37,524 nucleotides of DNA from Streptomyces sp. MBT65 (GTDB lineage: Bacteria; Actinomycetota; Actinomycetes; Streptomycetales; Streptomycetaceae), in the NCBI RefSeq assembly GCF_016612545.1, contig NZ_JAENRY010000052.1, forward strand, positions 1 to 37,524, written 5' to 3'. Positions 1-7,674 of this stretch are shown here, one piece after another; positions within the stretch are counted from its first letter, which is position 1; each line of letters begins with the position of its first letter. The translations under genes and the position numbers were made by a program. The notes beneath the pieces were generated by a model. That model saw only the letters and a program-made list of their open reading frames with translations, was not told the origin of the DNA and did no database searches.

Positions 1-470
1 TGGAAGTACGCCAGGTGCGGCTCTTCGGGGACGGGCAGATCCGCGTGGGCGGCGTACAGGGGGCGGGCGGGACGCGTGCACGCCTCGGTGGCCCGCAGGG
101 CCAGTCGCGCCGCCTCGGCCATATCCCGCGACTCCACCACCTCGTCGCCGAGCAGCCGGCGCAGGGTCGCGTCGACGGCACGCGCGCGTGCGTCGAGGGC
201 CTGCTCCGGGGAGACGATCTCCCACACGGCGGGCACGTGCCGGGCCACGAGGTCGTACTTGTAGTTGTAGAAGGTCGCCGTCACCGTGCCCGGCCCGACC
301 GCGCCCATCGCCGCCGCCCGTACGGCGAAGTTGACGGCCTGGGAGTCCTTGACCCCGAGAGCCGTCAGTTCCCTCCCCAGGTCGGGCGAGAAGTAGAGCG
401 TGGCGTGCAGGGAGTTGAGCGCGTTGTGGCAGCGGCGTCCGGCACGGGGATCGGCGGCGGCAGTAGTCAT
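1..470 (-). CDS. SCO6745-family protein, C-terminus beyond the window
   Basis: The reading frame starts at an ATG (468-470) and stays open to the left edge, giving about 156 N-terminal residues. The sequence (start MTTAAADPRAGRRCHNALN, then a GPGTVTATFYNYKYDLV stretch) is what I recognise as the actinobacterial SCO6745 family. These are soluble alpha-helical proteins of about 280 residues with no established reaction. It lies 53 bp downstream of the crotonase gene on the same strand. A TetR-type palindrome sits at 482-497, only 12 bp before the start codon, so transcription from here is probably repressor-controlled rather than simple read-through. Family recognition is from memory; the function is unknown. 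Confidence 0.75.
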   Translation of the reverse strand, partial: MTTAAADPRAGRRCHNALNSLHATLYFSPDLGRELTALGVKDSQAVNFAVRAAAMGAVGPGTVTATFYNYKYDLVARHVPAVWEIVSPEQALDARARAVDATLRRLLGDEVVESRDMAEAARLALRATEACTRPARPLYAAHADLPVPEEPHLAYF

Positions 471-481
471 GCCCCGCACGT

Positions 482-497
482 TACCGACTGGTCGGTA
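482..497. promoter_or_regulatory. TetR-type operator palindrome
   Basis: TACCGAC-TG-GTCGGTA is a perfect 7-bp inverted repeat with a 2-bp centre. Its size and composition are typical of TetR/AcrR operators. It sits immediately upstream of the SCO6745-family start codon and downstream of the crotonase stop codon, where a repressor would block a promoter for the SCO6745-family gene. The regulator is not identifiable from this window; the only TetR gene seen is about 32 kb away. The palindrome is seen directly; its role is inferred. Confidence 0.55.
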
Positions 498-523
498 CGA
501 CGCGATAGGTGGGACACCCGTCC

Positions 524-1267
524 TCACGCGGTCCAGGTGAAGCGCGGCTCGCGGCGCTCCAGGAACGCGGCGACGCCCTCCGCGGTGTCGCCGCTGCCGC
601 GCGCCTGCTCCGCCCAGTGACCGTCCCGGTCCGTGCGGCCGTCGGCGAACTCCTTCGCCGCGGCCTGCGTCAGCTGCGAACGGGAGACCAGTACCCGGGT
701 GAACTCCGCGACCCGCTTGGCCAGTTCGCCCTCGGGCAGCAGCTCGTCGACGAAACCGGTGCGCAGCGCCCGCTCCGCGTCGATCAACTCACCCGAGAAC
801 AGCAGGTACTTGGCGGCCCCCGGACCCACCAGCGACACCAACCGCCGTGTGGAGGACGCCGGATATACGATCCCCAGCTTCGCCGGAGTCACCCCGAACA
901 GCGACCCCTGCTCCGCGAACCGGAGATCACAGGCTCCCGCCAACTGCGCCCCGCCGCCCACGCAATGACCCCGGATCGCCGCCAGCGTCGGCTTCGGGAA
1001 CGCGGCCAGCGCCTCCTCCGCGAGCACCGCGAGCCCCTGCGCCTCACCCGCCGACCCCCGCAGCGTCGAGATGTCGGCCCCGGCGCAGAACGTCCCGCCC
1101 TCACCGGTGAGCACGAGCGCCCGTACGGCCGGATCGGCGGCCAGCGAGTCGAGCAGCGGCGGCAGCGACCGCCACATCTGTGGGGTCATCGCGTTGCGCT
1201 TGCCGGGATGGTGGACGACGACGGTGGCCACCGAGCCGGTGACCTCGTGCAGCAGGCGGGGCTCCAT
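524..1267 (-). CDS. enoyl-CoA hydratase/isomerase (crotonase) family protein, atypical active site
   Basis: Predicted 247 residues with the crotonase fold. An oxyanion-hole segment FCAGADI is at about 60-66 and VGGGAQLAGACD at about 103-114. The start is taken at the ATG (1265-1267) because family members begin close to this MEPRLLHEV stretch; a GTG 45 bp upstream is also in frame. The two acid-base glutamates of classical hydratases are both missing: the first is Gln (about 108, in GGGAQLA) and the second falls in FGVTPAKLGIV, where Ala/Lys occupy the site. The enzyme may therefore catalyse another CoA-thioester reaction (isomerisation, decarboxylation, thioester hydrolysis). It precedes the SCO6745-family gene on the same strand and is divergent from the ATPase gene. 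Confidence 0.88.
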   Translation of the reverse strand: MEPRLLHEVTGSVATVVVHHPGKRNAMTPQMWRSLPPLLDSLAADPAVRALVLTGEGGTFCAGADISTLRGSAGEAQGLAVLAEEALAAFPKPTLAAIRGHCVGGGAQLAGACDLRFAEQGSLFGVTPAKLGIVYPASSTRRLVSLVGPGAAKYLLFSGELIDAERALRTGFVDELLPEGELAKRVAEFTRVLVSRSQLTQAAAKEFADGRTDRDGHWAEQARGSGDTAEGVAAFLERREPRFTWTA

Positions 1268-1471
1268 GCGCCGGATGCTACGTACAACCCGAAGAGTTCG
1301 CGAAGTCGGCACGATCGGAACACGAGCGGTCCGACACGTGAACGGGTCGGGCGGAAGCGGTCGTGATACACCCGAAAACTGCTGACTTCTGTTCAGTCCT
1401 AGGGGGCGGGGCGGGTCGTTGCCAACACTCGTCGGGTGGTGACAATCGAGCGCAAGGGTGGCGACCGGACG

Positions 1472-1981
1472 ATGGAGAACGAGGGTGGTGGGTCAGGCCC
1501 ACGCCCAGAAGGCGGCAGGGACGATCCTCCGGCCCCCGCCCCGCCGGATCCGCTGCCGTACGAGGGGGTCTGGCGGTTCACCGCCTCCGCCGTCGACGCC
1601 TCCGTCCCGCAGGCGCGGCACGCCGTACGGGACCTGCTCCTCCGGCAGGGTGTGCCCCTGTCGGAGGACCTGCTGGAGGGGCTGTTGCTGATCGTGTCCG
1701 AGCTGGTCACGAACGTGGTCCGGCACGCGGTGCTGCTGTCGCCGACCCTCGCCGTGGAGGTCGCCGTCGGCGCCGAGTGGGTGCGGGTGTCCGTCGAGGA
1801 CAACCACCCCTACCGCCCGACCGCCCTGGTGGCCGACCACGACGAGACCGGCGGTCGGGGACTGCTCCTGGTGCGCGAGGTGACCCGGGAGGCGGGCGGC
1901 GTCTGCGACGTCGAGCACACGGCCAGCGGCGGCAAGGTGATCTGGGCCGCGCTGCCGCTCAGGCTCGCGCAGGTGCCGTAG
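1472..1981 (+). CDS. ATP-binding protein, anti-sigma factor (RsbW/SpoIIAB-like) GHKL fold
   Basis: About 169 residues: a Pro/Gly-rich N-terminus (1-30) and one histidine-kinase-type ATPase domain without a dimerisation domain. The N-box is ELVTNVVRHA (about 77-86) and the lid/G2 motif is ETGGRGLLLV (about 125-134). The G1 region reads VEDNHPYRP, so the usual DxG glycine is absent. Streptomyces have dozens of such small ATPases; some are anti-sigma factors or anti-anti-sigma kinases, most are uncharacterised. The ATG at 1472 is preferred because an AAGGGTGG sequence lies about 10 bp upstream; an in-frame GTG at 1436 has no ribosome-binding site. No sigma factor or antagonist is adjacent, so the partner is unknown. 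Confidence 0.82.
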   Translation: MENEGGGSGPRPEGGRDDPPAPAPPDPLPYEGVWRFTASAVDASVPQARHAVRDLLLRQGVPLSEDLLEGLLLIVSELVTNVVRHAVLLSPTLAVEVAVGAEWVRVSVEDNHPYRPTALVADHDETGGRGLLLVREVTREAGGVCDVEHTASGGKVIWAALPLRLAQVP

Positions 1982-1990
1982 CGGAGGAGG

Positions 1991-2584
1991 TCACCAGCCC
2001 GCGGACGGGCCCGTCAGCTCCCTGACCGCCGGGCGGGCCGCGTCCAGCACCGTCATGAACCAGGACGAGAAGCTGTCCTTCGCGTGCCGCTCCGTGAGCT
2101 CGGCGGGGGTCACGAACGCGGTCGTGCCCACCTCCTCCGGGTCCGGCCGCAGCGAGGACTGGACCATGCCGACGAAGAGGTGGTTGTACTCCTGCTCCAC
2201 CAGGCCCGAGTCCGGGTCCGGGTGGTTGTAGCGCACGGTGCCCGCCTCGGCGAGCAGCGTCGGGGACACGCCCAGCTCCTCGTACGTCCGCCGGGCCGCC
2301 GCCGCGAAGGGCGCCTCGCCGGGGTAGGGGTGACCGCAGCAGGTGTTGGACCACACACCGGGGGAGTGGTACTTGCCGAGCGCCCGCTGCTGGAGGAGCA
2401 GCCGGCCCTGCTCGTCGAAGAGGAAGACGGAGAAGGCGCGGTGCAGCCGGCCCGGCGGCTGATGGGCGGAGAGCTTCTCGGCGGTGCCGATCGTCACGCC
2501 GTTCTCGTCGACCAGTTCGAGCAAGATCGCGTCAGCGGTGCCGTTCGACGAGTTGTGCGTCGCGGTGGCAGGTGTGGTCGGCAT
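1991..2584 (-). CDS. idi: isopentenyl-diphosphate delta-isomerase, type I
   Basis: Predicted 197 residues with a Nudix-like fold. It interconverts IPP and DMAPP, the starter for the prenyl diphosphates used by the hopanoid genes further right. The catalytic cysteine lies in SNTCCGHP (about 79-86) and the second-site glutamate in EQEYNHLF (about 130-137); the Nudix-type helix is RRTYEELG (about 98-105). The second ATG (2582-2584) is preferred because an AAGG element sits at the right distance. The ATG two codons upstream would overlap that element. It is convergent with the ATPase gene, 9 bp from its stop. A hairpin at 2717-2745 separates it from the upstream CDF gene, so it has its own promoter in 2585-2716, in which I see no strong consensus. 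Confidence 0.95.
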   Translation of the reverse strand: MPTTPATATHNSSNGTADAILLELVDENGVTIGTAEKLSAHQPPGRLHRAFSVFLFDEQGRLLLQQRALGKYHSPGVWSNTCCGHPYPGEAPFAAAARRTYEELGVSPTLLAEAGTVRYNHPDPDSGLVEQEYNHLFVGMVQSSLRPDPEEVGTTAFVTPAELTERHAKDSFSSWFMTVLDAARPAVRELTGPSAGW

Positions 2585-2716
2585 ACCCATCCTTCACATC
2601 GGTCTTCAAAGCCAAGTCTGCCGTACGAATCCGGCACTCCCGGCAGTTCATCGTGCCCGGCGCGGCGACGGGGGAACCGTCCGGGGGTGGGGTCGCGGGA
2701 GTGTGGACACGTGTGT

Positions 2717-2745
2717 GCGCCGGACGGTTGCGTTCCGTCCGGCGC
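2717..2745 (-). terminator. hairpin terminator after the CDF transporter gene
   Basis: GCGCCGGACGG (2717-2727) pairs perfectly with CCGTCCGGCGC (2735-2745) around a 7-nt TTGCGTT loop. It lies about 75 bp past the CDF stop codon and before idi, both on the minus strand. No U-tract follows, which is common for streptomycete terminators. Confidence 0.6.
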
Positions 2746-2774
2746 GGTCGATTTCCCGCAGATTCGGTCGTTTT

Positions 2775-2823
2775 CCGTCAGCCGTCAGCCGTCAGCCGTC
2801 AGCCGTCAGCCGTCAGCCGTCAG
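2775..2823. repeat. tandem heptamer repeat (CAGCCGT) x6
   Basis: Six exact head-to-tail copies of CAGCCGT occupy 2779-2820, flanked by partial units (CCGT before, CAG after). On the minus strand the array begins at the TGA stop codon of the CDF transporter gene (2820-2822) and runs into its 3' untranslated region. A 7-bp unit is not a multiple of three, so copy-number changes that reached into the coding part would alter the C-terminus. Confidence 0.9.
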
Positions 2824-3758
2824 TGGCAGAGCTTCGCCTCGTGCTCCGCGTGGCCCCGGGGTTCCAGCTGGAAGGTGCAGTGCTCCACGTCGAAGTGGTC
2901 GCCGAGGCAGCCCTGGAGTTCGTGGAGCATCTTCTCGTTGCCGATGGCGTTCAGCACGTCCGTGCGGACGACCACGTGCGCGGAGAGCACGGGCATGCCC
3001 GAGGTGATCGTCCAGGCGTGCAGGTCGTGGATGTCCTCGACCCCGTCCAGGGCCAGGATGTGGGCGCGCACGTCCTGCATGTCGACGTCCTTGGGCGCCG
3101 ACTCCAGCAGGACGTCGAGGGTCTCGCGCAGCAGCTTCAGGGTGCGCGGCACGATCATCAGGCCGATGGCGAGGGAGGCGATCGGGTCGGCCGCCTGCCA
3201 GCCCGTGGTCAGGATCACCACGGCCGAGATGATCACCGCGAGGGAGCCCAGCGCGTCCGCGGCGACCTCGAGGAACGCGCCCCGCACGTTCAGGCTCTCC
3301 TTCTGGCCGCGCACCAGCAGCGTGAGGGAGATCATGTTCGCGACCAGGCCGATCAGGCCGAAGACGATGGTCAGCCCGCCCTCGGTGTCGGCGGGCGTGA
3401 CGAACCGCTGGACCGCCTCGTACAGGACGTAGCCGCCGACGCCGAGCAGCAGCAGACAGTTGGCGAGCGCGGCGAGGATCTCCGCGCGGGCGAAGCCGAA
3501 GGTGCGGTTGCCGACGGCCGGCCGGTTCGCGAAGTGGATCGCGAGCAGCGCCATGCCCAGGCCCAGCGCGTCCGTCGCCATGTGGGCCGCGTCCGCGATG
3601 AGCGCGAGGGAGTCCGCGAGCAGCCCGCCGACCACCTCGACCACCATCACGGTGATCGTGATCCCCAGCGCGACCCGCAGCCTGCCCCGGTACGCGGCTG
3701 CCGCCGTACCGATCACGGGAGCGTCGTGAGAATGCCCGTGGTCGTGCCCTGCCCCCAT
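2820..3758 (-). CDS. cation diffusion facilitator (CDF) family metal transporter
   Basis: Predicted 312 residues. A His-rich N-terminus (HDHGHSH, 5-11) precedes six predicted membrane segments and a C-terminal cytoplasmic CDF domain (from about residue 210). It probably exports divalent metal (Zn, Co, Cd or Mn) in exchange for protons at the cytoplasmic membrane. The TM2 metal site is intact (AAHMATD, His59/Asp63). In TM5 the usual HxxxD appears as ExxxD (FLEVAADALG), so metal preference cannot be read from it. The C-terminus ends in KLCH. The gene stands alone, with hairpins before (3851-3883) and after (2717-2745) it. An ATG start with MGAGHDHGHSH is typical of the family. Confidence 0.93.
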   Translation of the reverse strand: MGAGHDHGHSHDAPVIGTAAAAYRGRLRVALGITITVMVVEVVGGLLADSLALIADAAHMATDALGLGMALLAIHFANRPAVGNRTFGFARAEILAALANCLLLLGVGGYVLYEAVQRFVTPADTEGGLTIVFGLIGLVANMISLTLLVRGQKESLNVRGAFLEVAADALGSLAVIISAVVILTTGWQAADPIASLAIGLMIVPRTLKLLRETLDVLLESAPKDVDMQDVRAHILALDGVEDIHDLHAWTITSGMPVLSAHVVVRTDVLNAIGNEKMLHELQGCLGDHFDVEHCTFQLEPRGHAEHEAKLCH

Positions 3759-3850
3759 GGAAAGCCGCCCTCCTGATTACTGCCCGGAACCCCAGTGAAC
3801 TACGGGTGGGGGGTATCGGGCAACGCGGCACTGAACACCGTTGTCATGTG

Positions 3851-3883
3851 CCCTGACCTGCGCAAACAAATCGCAGGTCAGGG
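3851..3883 (-). terminator. hairpin terminator after galE
   Basis: CCCTGACCTGCG (3851-3862) pairs perfectly with CGCAGGTCAGGG (3872-3883) across a 9-nt A-rich loop. It lies 10 bp beyond the galE stop codon and upstream of the CDF gene, both on the minus strand, so it should end galE transcription. Confidence 0.75.
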
Positions 3884-3893
3884 CAGCCTAAGT

Positions 3894-4865
3894 TCACGGG
3901 GTGTGGTGCAGCCGCCACCCCTGCCAGGCCGAGTCGACCATCTCCCGCACCCCGCGCCGAGCCGTCCACCCCAGTTCCACAGCGGCCCGCTCGGCGGAGG
4001 CGACCGCGCGCGGCGCGTCCCCGGGGCGCCGTCCCTCGACGAGGGCCGGCCGCCGGTCACCGGTGACCTCACCGATCGCCGTGACCAGCTCGCGGACCGA
4101 AACCCCTTCCCCGCGGCCGATGTTGACCGTCAGGTCGCCGCCCACCCCGTCCTCGGACAGCCGTCGGGCCGCCGCCAGATGGGCCTCGGCGAGATCGGCG
4201 ACATGGATGTAGTCGCGGACGCAGGTGCCGTCCGGAGTCGGGTAGTCGTCGCCGAAGATCCGCGGGGGCTCGTCGCGGCTGAGCCGGTCGAAGACCATGG
4301 GCACGATGTTGAAGACACCCGTGTCGGCCAGCTCGGGGGCGGCGGCGCCCGCCACGTTGAAGTAGCGCAGGCACACCGTCGCGATGCCGTGCGCCGCGCC
4401 CGCCGCCCGGACCAGCCACTCACCGGTGAGCTTGGTCCCGCCGTACGGGTTCACCGGCGCGCACGGGGTGTCCTCCGTGATCAGGTCGACGCCCGGGTCG
4501 CCGTAGACCGCGGCCGAGGACGAGAACACGAACCGCCCGACGCCGGCGTCCGCGACCGCGTCCAGGAGGGTCGCCAGTCCGCCCACGTTCTCCCGGTAGT
4601 AGTACGTCGGCCGCGCCACGGACTCGGCGACCTGCTTGCGCGCCGCGAGATGCACGACCCCCGTCACCCCGTGCTCGGCGAACACCCGCTTCAGCAGGTC
4701 GCCGTCCAGGGTGGAGCCGTGGACGAGCGGGACCGTCGCCGGGAGGCGTGCGGGGTTCCCCGCCGAGAGGTCGTCCAGGGCGACGACCCGCTCCCCGGCG
4801 TCCGCCATCGCCCGTGCCACATGCGCCCCGATGTATCCGGCTCCGCCGGTGATCAGCCATGTCAT
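3894..4865 (-). CDS. galE: UDP-glucose 4-epimerase
   Basis: Predicted 323 residues, extended short-chain dehydrogenase fold. It interconverts UDP-glucose and UDP-galactose in the cytoplasm. The NAD-binding motif is TGGAGYIG (about 6-13). Catalytic residues are Ser in FSSSAAVYG (about 114-122) and the YxxxK pair Tyr141/Lys145 in NPYGGTK. The C-terminal GDYPTPDGTCVRDYIHV segment is characteristic of GalE. The second ATG (4863-4865) is preferred over the one two codons upstream because the GGGTGA element is better spaced. It is divergent from the CDP-alcohol phosphotransferase locus. It could supply UDP-galactose to the glycosyltransferase there, but that link is only positional. Confidence 0.93.
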   Translation of the reverse strand: MTWLITGGAGYIGAHVARAMADAGERVVALDDLSAGNPARLPATVPLVHGSTLDGDLLKRVFAEHGVTGVVHLAARKQVAESVARPTYYYRENVGGLATLLDAVADAGVGRFVFSSSAAVYGDPGVDLITEDTPCAPVNPYGGTKLTGEWLVRAAGAAHGIATVCLRYFNVAGAAAPELADTGVFNIVPMVFDRLSRDEPPRIFGDDYPTPDGTCVRDYIHVADLAEAHLAAARRLSEDGVGGDLTVNIGRGEGVSVRELVTAIGEVTGDRRPALVEGRRPGDAPRAVASAERAAVELGWTARRGVREMVDSAWQGWRLHHTP

Positions 4866-5140
4866 GGGCATTCACCCTATGCCGATACGGAGAGGCCCTC
4901 CGCAATGTCCCGTGATGCCCGGTCTGCCGGGGGCGGTTTGTCGGCCGGGCCCCGAATCCCTGATGATGATCTCGGCGGAGGCGCCTGCAGACCCTGTTGA
5001 TCAGGCCGTGAACGGCCGGTGAACACGGGCTTGAGAGCATCCGATAGCCTCTGCCGACATGCCGCCCGGGTGCCACCCAAGGGGCGCACCACCATGCACA
5101 TGACCGGCGCCCGGCGTCGGCCCCCAGGGAGTGAGTTCGG
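4866..5140. promoter_or_regulatory. divergent intergenic region galE / CDP-polyol locus
   Basis: These 275 bp separate galE (minus) from the phosphotransferase operon (plus) and must hold both promoters. A weak candidate for the operon is TGAACA, 17 bp, GATAGC around 5021-5050; the match to consensus is poor. I see no convincing operator. A GGGAG element at about 5128-5132 serves the TTG start at 5141. Confidence 0.35.
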
Positions 5141-6925
5141 TTGCCGACCGCCATCCTCACCGGTCAGCCGGTCCCCGGTTCGTCGATCGAGGGCGATCTG
5201 CGGTCGCTCGGCTTCGACGTCCGGACCGCCACCGACACCACCGAGGCGGAAGCGCTTCTCGCGGCGGTCCCCGCTGACCAGCGGGTCGCCGTCGTGGACG
5301 CCCGCTTCGTGGGCCATCCGCACGCGCTGCGCCTCGGCCTCACCGACCCCCGCTTCCCGCTCGCCGCGGTACCGGGCGCCGTGACCGCGCAGCCCGCCGG
5401 CCGTCAGGCGCTGACCCGCGCGGTCGCCCGCGAGCACTCGGCGCGCGGCGGCACGGCCCTCCTCGACGACCTCGCCGGCCGCGTCGTCACCGCCCTCGAC
5501 GCCGACGGCTGCGACGTGCACCGCCCCGAGCTGGGCAGCCTCGTCGCCACTGTCCCCACCGACCCACAGGCCCGCAACGAGGCACGGCAGGCCGTCACCG
5601 CCGTCGACGACGAGGCCGTACGCCTGAAGTCGGCCGTGAAGTCCCGCGACGGCTTCTTCACCACCCACTTCATCAGCCCGTACTCCCGCTACATCGCGCG
5701 CTGGTGCGCCCGCCACGGCCTCACCCCGAACCAGGTCACCACCGCGTCCCTGCTCACCGCGATCGTCGCGGCGGGCTGCGCGGCCACCGGCACCCGCGGC
5801 GGCTATGTCGTGGCCGGAGTGCTGCTCCTCTTCTCCTTCGTCCTCGACTGCGTCGACGGACAGATCGCCCGCTACGCGCTCAAGTACTCCACGCTCGGCG
5901 CCTGGCTCGACGCCACCTTCGACCGCGCCAAGGAGTACGCCTACTACGCCGGCCTCGCGCTCGGCGCGGCCCGGGGCGGCGACGACGTATGGGCGCTCGC
6001 GCTCGGCGCGATGATCCTGCAGACCTGCCGGCACGTCGTGGACTTCTCCTTCAACGAGGCCAACCACGACGCCACCGCCAACACCAGCCCCACCGCCGCC
6101 CTTTCGGACAAGCTGGACAGCGTCGGCTGGACGGTCTGGGTGCGCCGGATGATAGTCCTGCCCATCGGCGAACGATGGGCGATGATCGCCGTCCTCACGG
6201 CCGCGACGACCCCCCGCATCACCTTCTACGTCCTCCTCGTCGGCTGCGCCTTCGCGGCGACGTACACCACGGCCGGCCGGGTGCTGCGCTCGCTGACCCG
6301 GAAGGCGAAGCGCACGGACCGGGCCGCGCAGGCGCTGGCGGACCTCGCGGACAACGGGCCGTTCGCGTCGTTCGTGGCCCGCGTCAACCCCGGCCGCCTC
6401 GGCGCCCCGCTCCTGATCGCACTCTCGGGCACCGCCATCCTCGCCGTGTCCCTCTTCTCCGGCGTCACCTGGGCCCCCGTGGCCGGCGCCTTCGTCTACG
6501 CGGTCACCGCCGGCCAGGCCCTGTCCCGCCCCCTCAAGGGCGCCCTCGACTGGCTGGTCCCGCCGCTCTTCCGGGCGGCGGAATACTGCACCGTCCTGAT
6601 CCTCGCGGCCAAAGCGGAGGTGAACGGAGCACTGCCGGCGGCTTTCGGCCTGGTGGCCGCCGTCGCCTACCATCACTACGACACGGTGTACCGCATCCGC
6701 GGCAACGCCGGGGCGCCCCCGGCCTGGCTGGTGCGCGCCATAGGGGGGCACGAAGGGCGGACGCTGCTCGTCACCGTCCTCGCCGCCGCGCTCACCGCGT
6801 CGCAGTTCACGGTCGCGCTCACGGTGCTCGCCGTGGCCGTGGCCCTGCTGGTGCTCGTCGAGAGCATCCGCTTCTGGGTGTCCGCAGGGGCGCCCGCCGT
6901 ACACGATGAAGGAGAACCCGCATGA
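5141..6925 (+). CDS. large CDP-alcohol phosphotransferase with degenerate N-terminal domain
   Basis: Predicted 594 residues from a TTG start with GGGAG about 9 bp upstream. Residues 1-160 form a soluble alpha/beta domain of no clear type. At 155-200 a linker (DDEAVRLKSAVKSRDG ... LTPNQVT) is like that joining nucleotidyltransferase and phosphotransferase domains in IPCT/DIPPS-type fusions. The complete CDP-alcohol phosphotransferase signature follows: D236xxD239G240xxA243R244, G253, D257, D261. About ten membrane segments continue to the end, so the C-terminal 250 residues are a second membrane domain (I recall this arrangement as DUF5941). It should transfer a phospho-alcohol from a CDP-alcohol to a membrane-bound or polyol acceptor. 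The stop overlaps the start of the nucleotidyltransferase gene (ATGA), indicating coupling. Confidence 0.88.
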   Translation: MPTAILTGQPVPGSSIEGDLRSLGFDVRTATDTTEAEALLAAVPADQRVAVVDARFVGHPHALRLGLTDPRFPLAAVPGAVTAQPAGRQALTRAVAREHSARGGTALLDDLAGRVVTALDADGCDVHRPELGSLVATVPTDPQARNEARQAVTAVDDEAVRLKSAVKSRDGFFTTHFISPYSRYIARWCARHGLTPNQVTTASLLTAIVAAGCAATGTRGGYVVAGVLLLFSFVLDCVDGQIARYALKYSTLGAWLDATFDRAKEYAYYAGLALGAARGGDDVWALALGAMILQTCRHVVDFSFNEANHDATANTSPTAALSDKLDSVGWTVWVRRMIVLPIGERWAMIAVLTAATTPRITFYVLLVGCAFAATYTTAGRVLRSLTRKAKRTDRAAQALADLADNGPFASFVARVNPGRLGAPLLIALSGTAILAVSLFSGVTWAPVAGAFVYAVTAGQALSRPLKGALDWLVPPLFRAAEYCTVLILAAKAEVNGALPAAFGLVAAVAYHHYDTVYRIRGNAGAPPAWLVRAIGGHEGRTLLVTVLAAALTASQFTVALTVLAVAVALLVLVESIRFWVSAGAPAVHDEGEPA

Positions 6926-7674
6926 TCGGCCTCGTGCTGGCGGCCGGCGCCGGACGGCGTCTGCGCCCCTACACCGACAGCCTTCCCAAGGCGCTGGTGC
7001 CGGTGGGGCCCGCGGGCATAGAGGGCGAACCCACGGTTCTGGACCTCACCCTCGGCAACTTCGCCGAGATCGGTCTGACCGAGGTCGCGATCATCGTCGG
7101 CTACCGCAAGGAAGCCGTGTACGACCGCAAGGCGGCCCTGGAGCAGAAGTACGGCCTCAAGCTCACCCTCATCGACAACGACAAGGCCGAGGAGTGGAAC
7201 AACGCCTACTCCCTCTGGTGCGGACGTGACGCCCTCAAGGACGGCGTGATCCTCGCCAACGGCGACACCGTCCACCCCGTCTCCGTCGAGAAGACGCTGC
7301 TCGCCGCCCGCGGCGACGGCAAGAAGATCATCCTCGCGCTGGACACCGTCAAGTCCCTTGCGGACGAGGAGATGAAGGTCGTCGTCGACCCCGCCAAGGG
7401 CATGACGAAGATCACCAAGCTGATGGACCCCGCCGAGGCGACGGGCGAGTACATCGGCGTCACCCTCATCGAGGGCGACGCCACCCTCGAACTGGCCGAC
7501 GCGCTCAAGACGGTGTGGGAGACCGACCCGCAGCAGTTCTACGAGCACGGCTACCAGGAACTGGTGAACCGCGGCTTCCGGATCGACGTGGCCCCGATCG
7601 GCGACGTCAAGTGGGTCGAGATCGACAACCACGACGATCTGGCCAAGGGTCGGGAGATCGCGTGCCTGTACTGA
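6922..7674 (+). CDS. sugar/polyol-phosphate nucleotidyltransferase (LicC/IPCT-like)
   Basis: Predicted 250 residues, a complete single-domain nucleotidyltransferase. The signature LAAGAGRRLRPYT (6-18) is followed by the KALVPV lysine (about 23), the NNAYSLW segment (93-99) seen in phosphocholine and inositol-phosphate cytidylyltransferases, and a metal-binding Asp in NGDTVHP (about 115). It probably makes the CDP-alcohol used by the flanking phosphotransferases, for example CDP-glycerol from the product of the next gene. Nucleotide and substrate specificity are inferred from context and motifs, not proven. It overlaps the upstream gene by 4 bp and the downstream gene by 13 bp, so all three are one translational unit. 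Confidence 0.88.
   Translation: MIGLVLAAGAGRRLRPYTDSLPKALVPVGPAGIEGEPTVLDLTLGNFAEIGLTEVAIIVGYRKEAVYDRKAALEQKYGLKLTLIDNDKAEEWNNAYSLWCGRDALKDGVILANGDTVHPVSVEKTLLAARGDGKKIILALDTVKSLADEEMKVVVDPAKGMTKITKLMDPAEATGEYIGVTLIEGDATLELADALKTVWETDPQQFYEHGYQELVNRGFRIDVAPIGDVKWVEIDNHDDLAKGREIACLY

Noticed and set aside
4877..6904. A 675-codon open frame on the minus strand opposite the large phosphotransferase.
   Set aside because: Its sequence is Gly/Arg/Glu-rich low complexity with no recognisable domain, and it lies antisense to a protein with membrane helices and the full CDP-alcohol phosphotransferase motif. Such frames are expected in GC-rich DNA.
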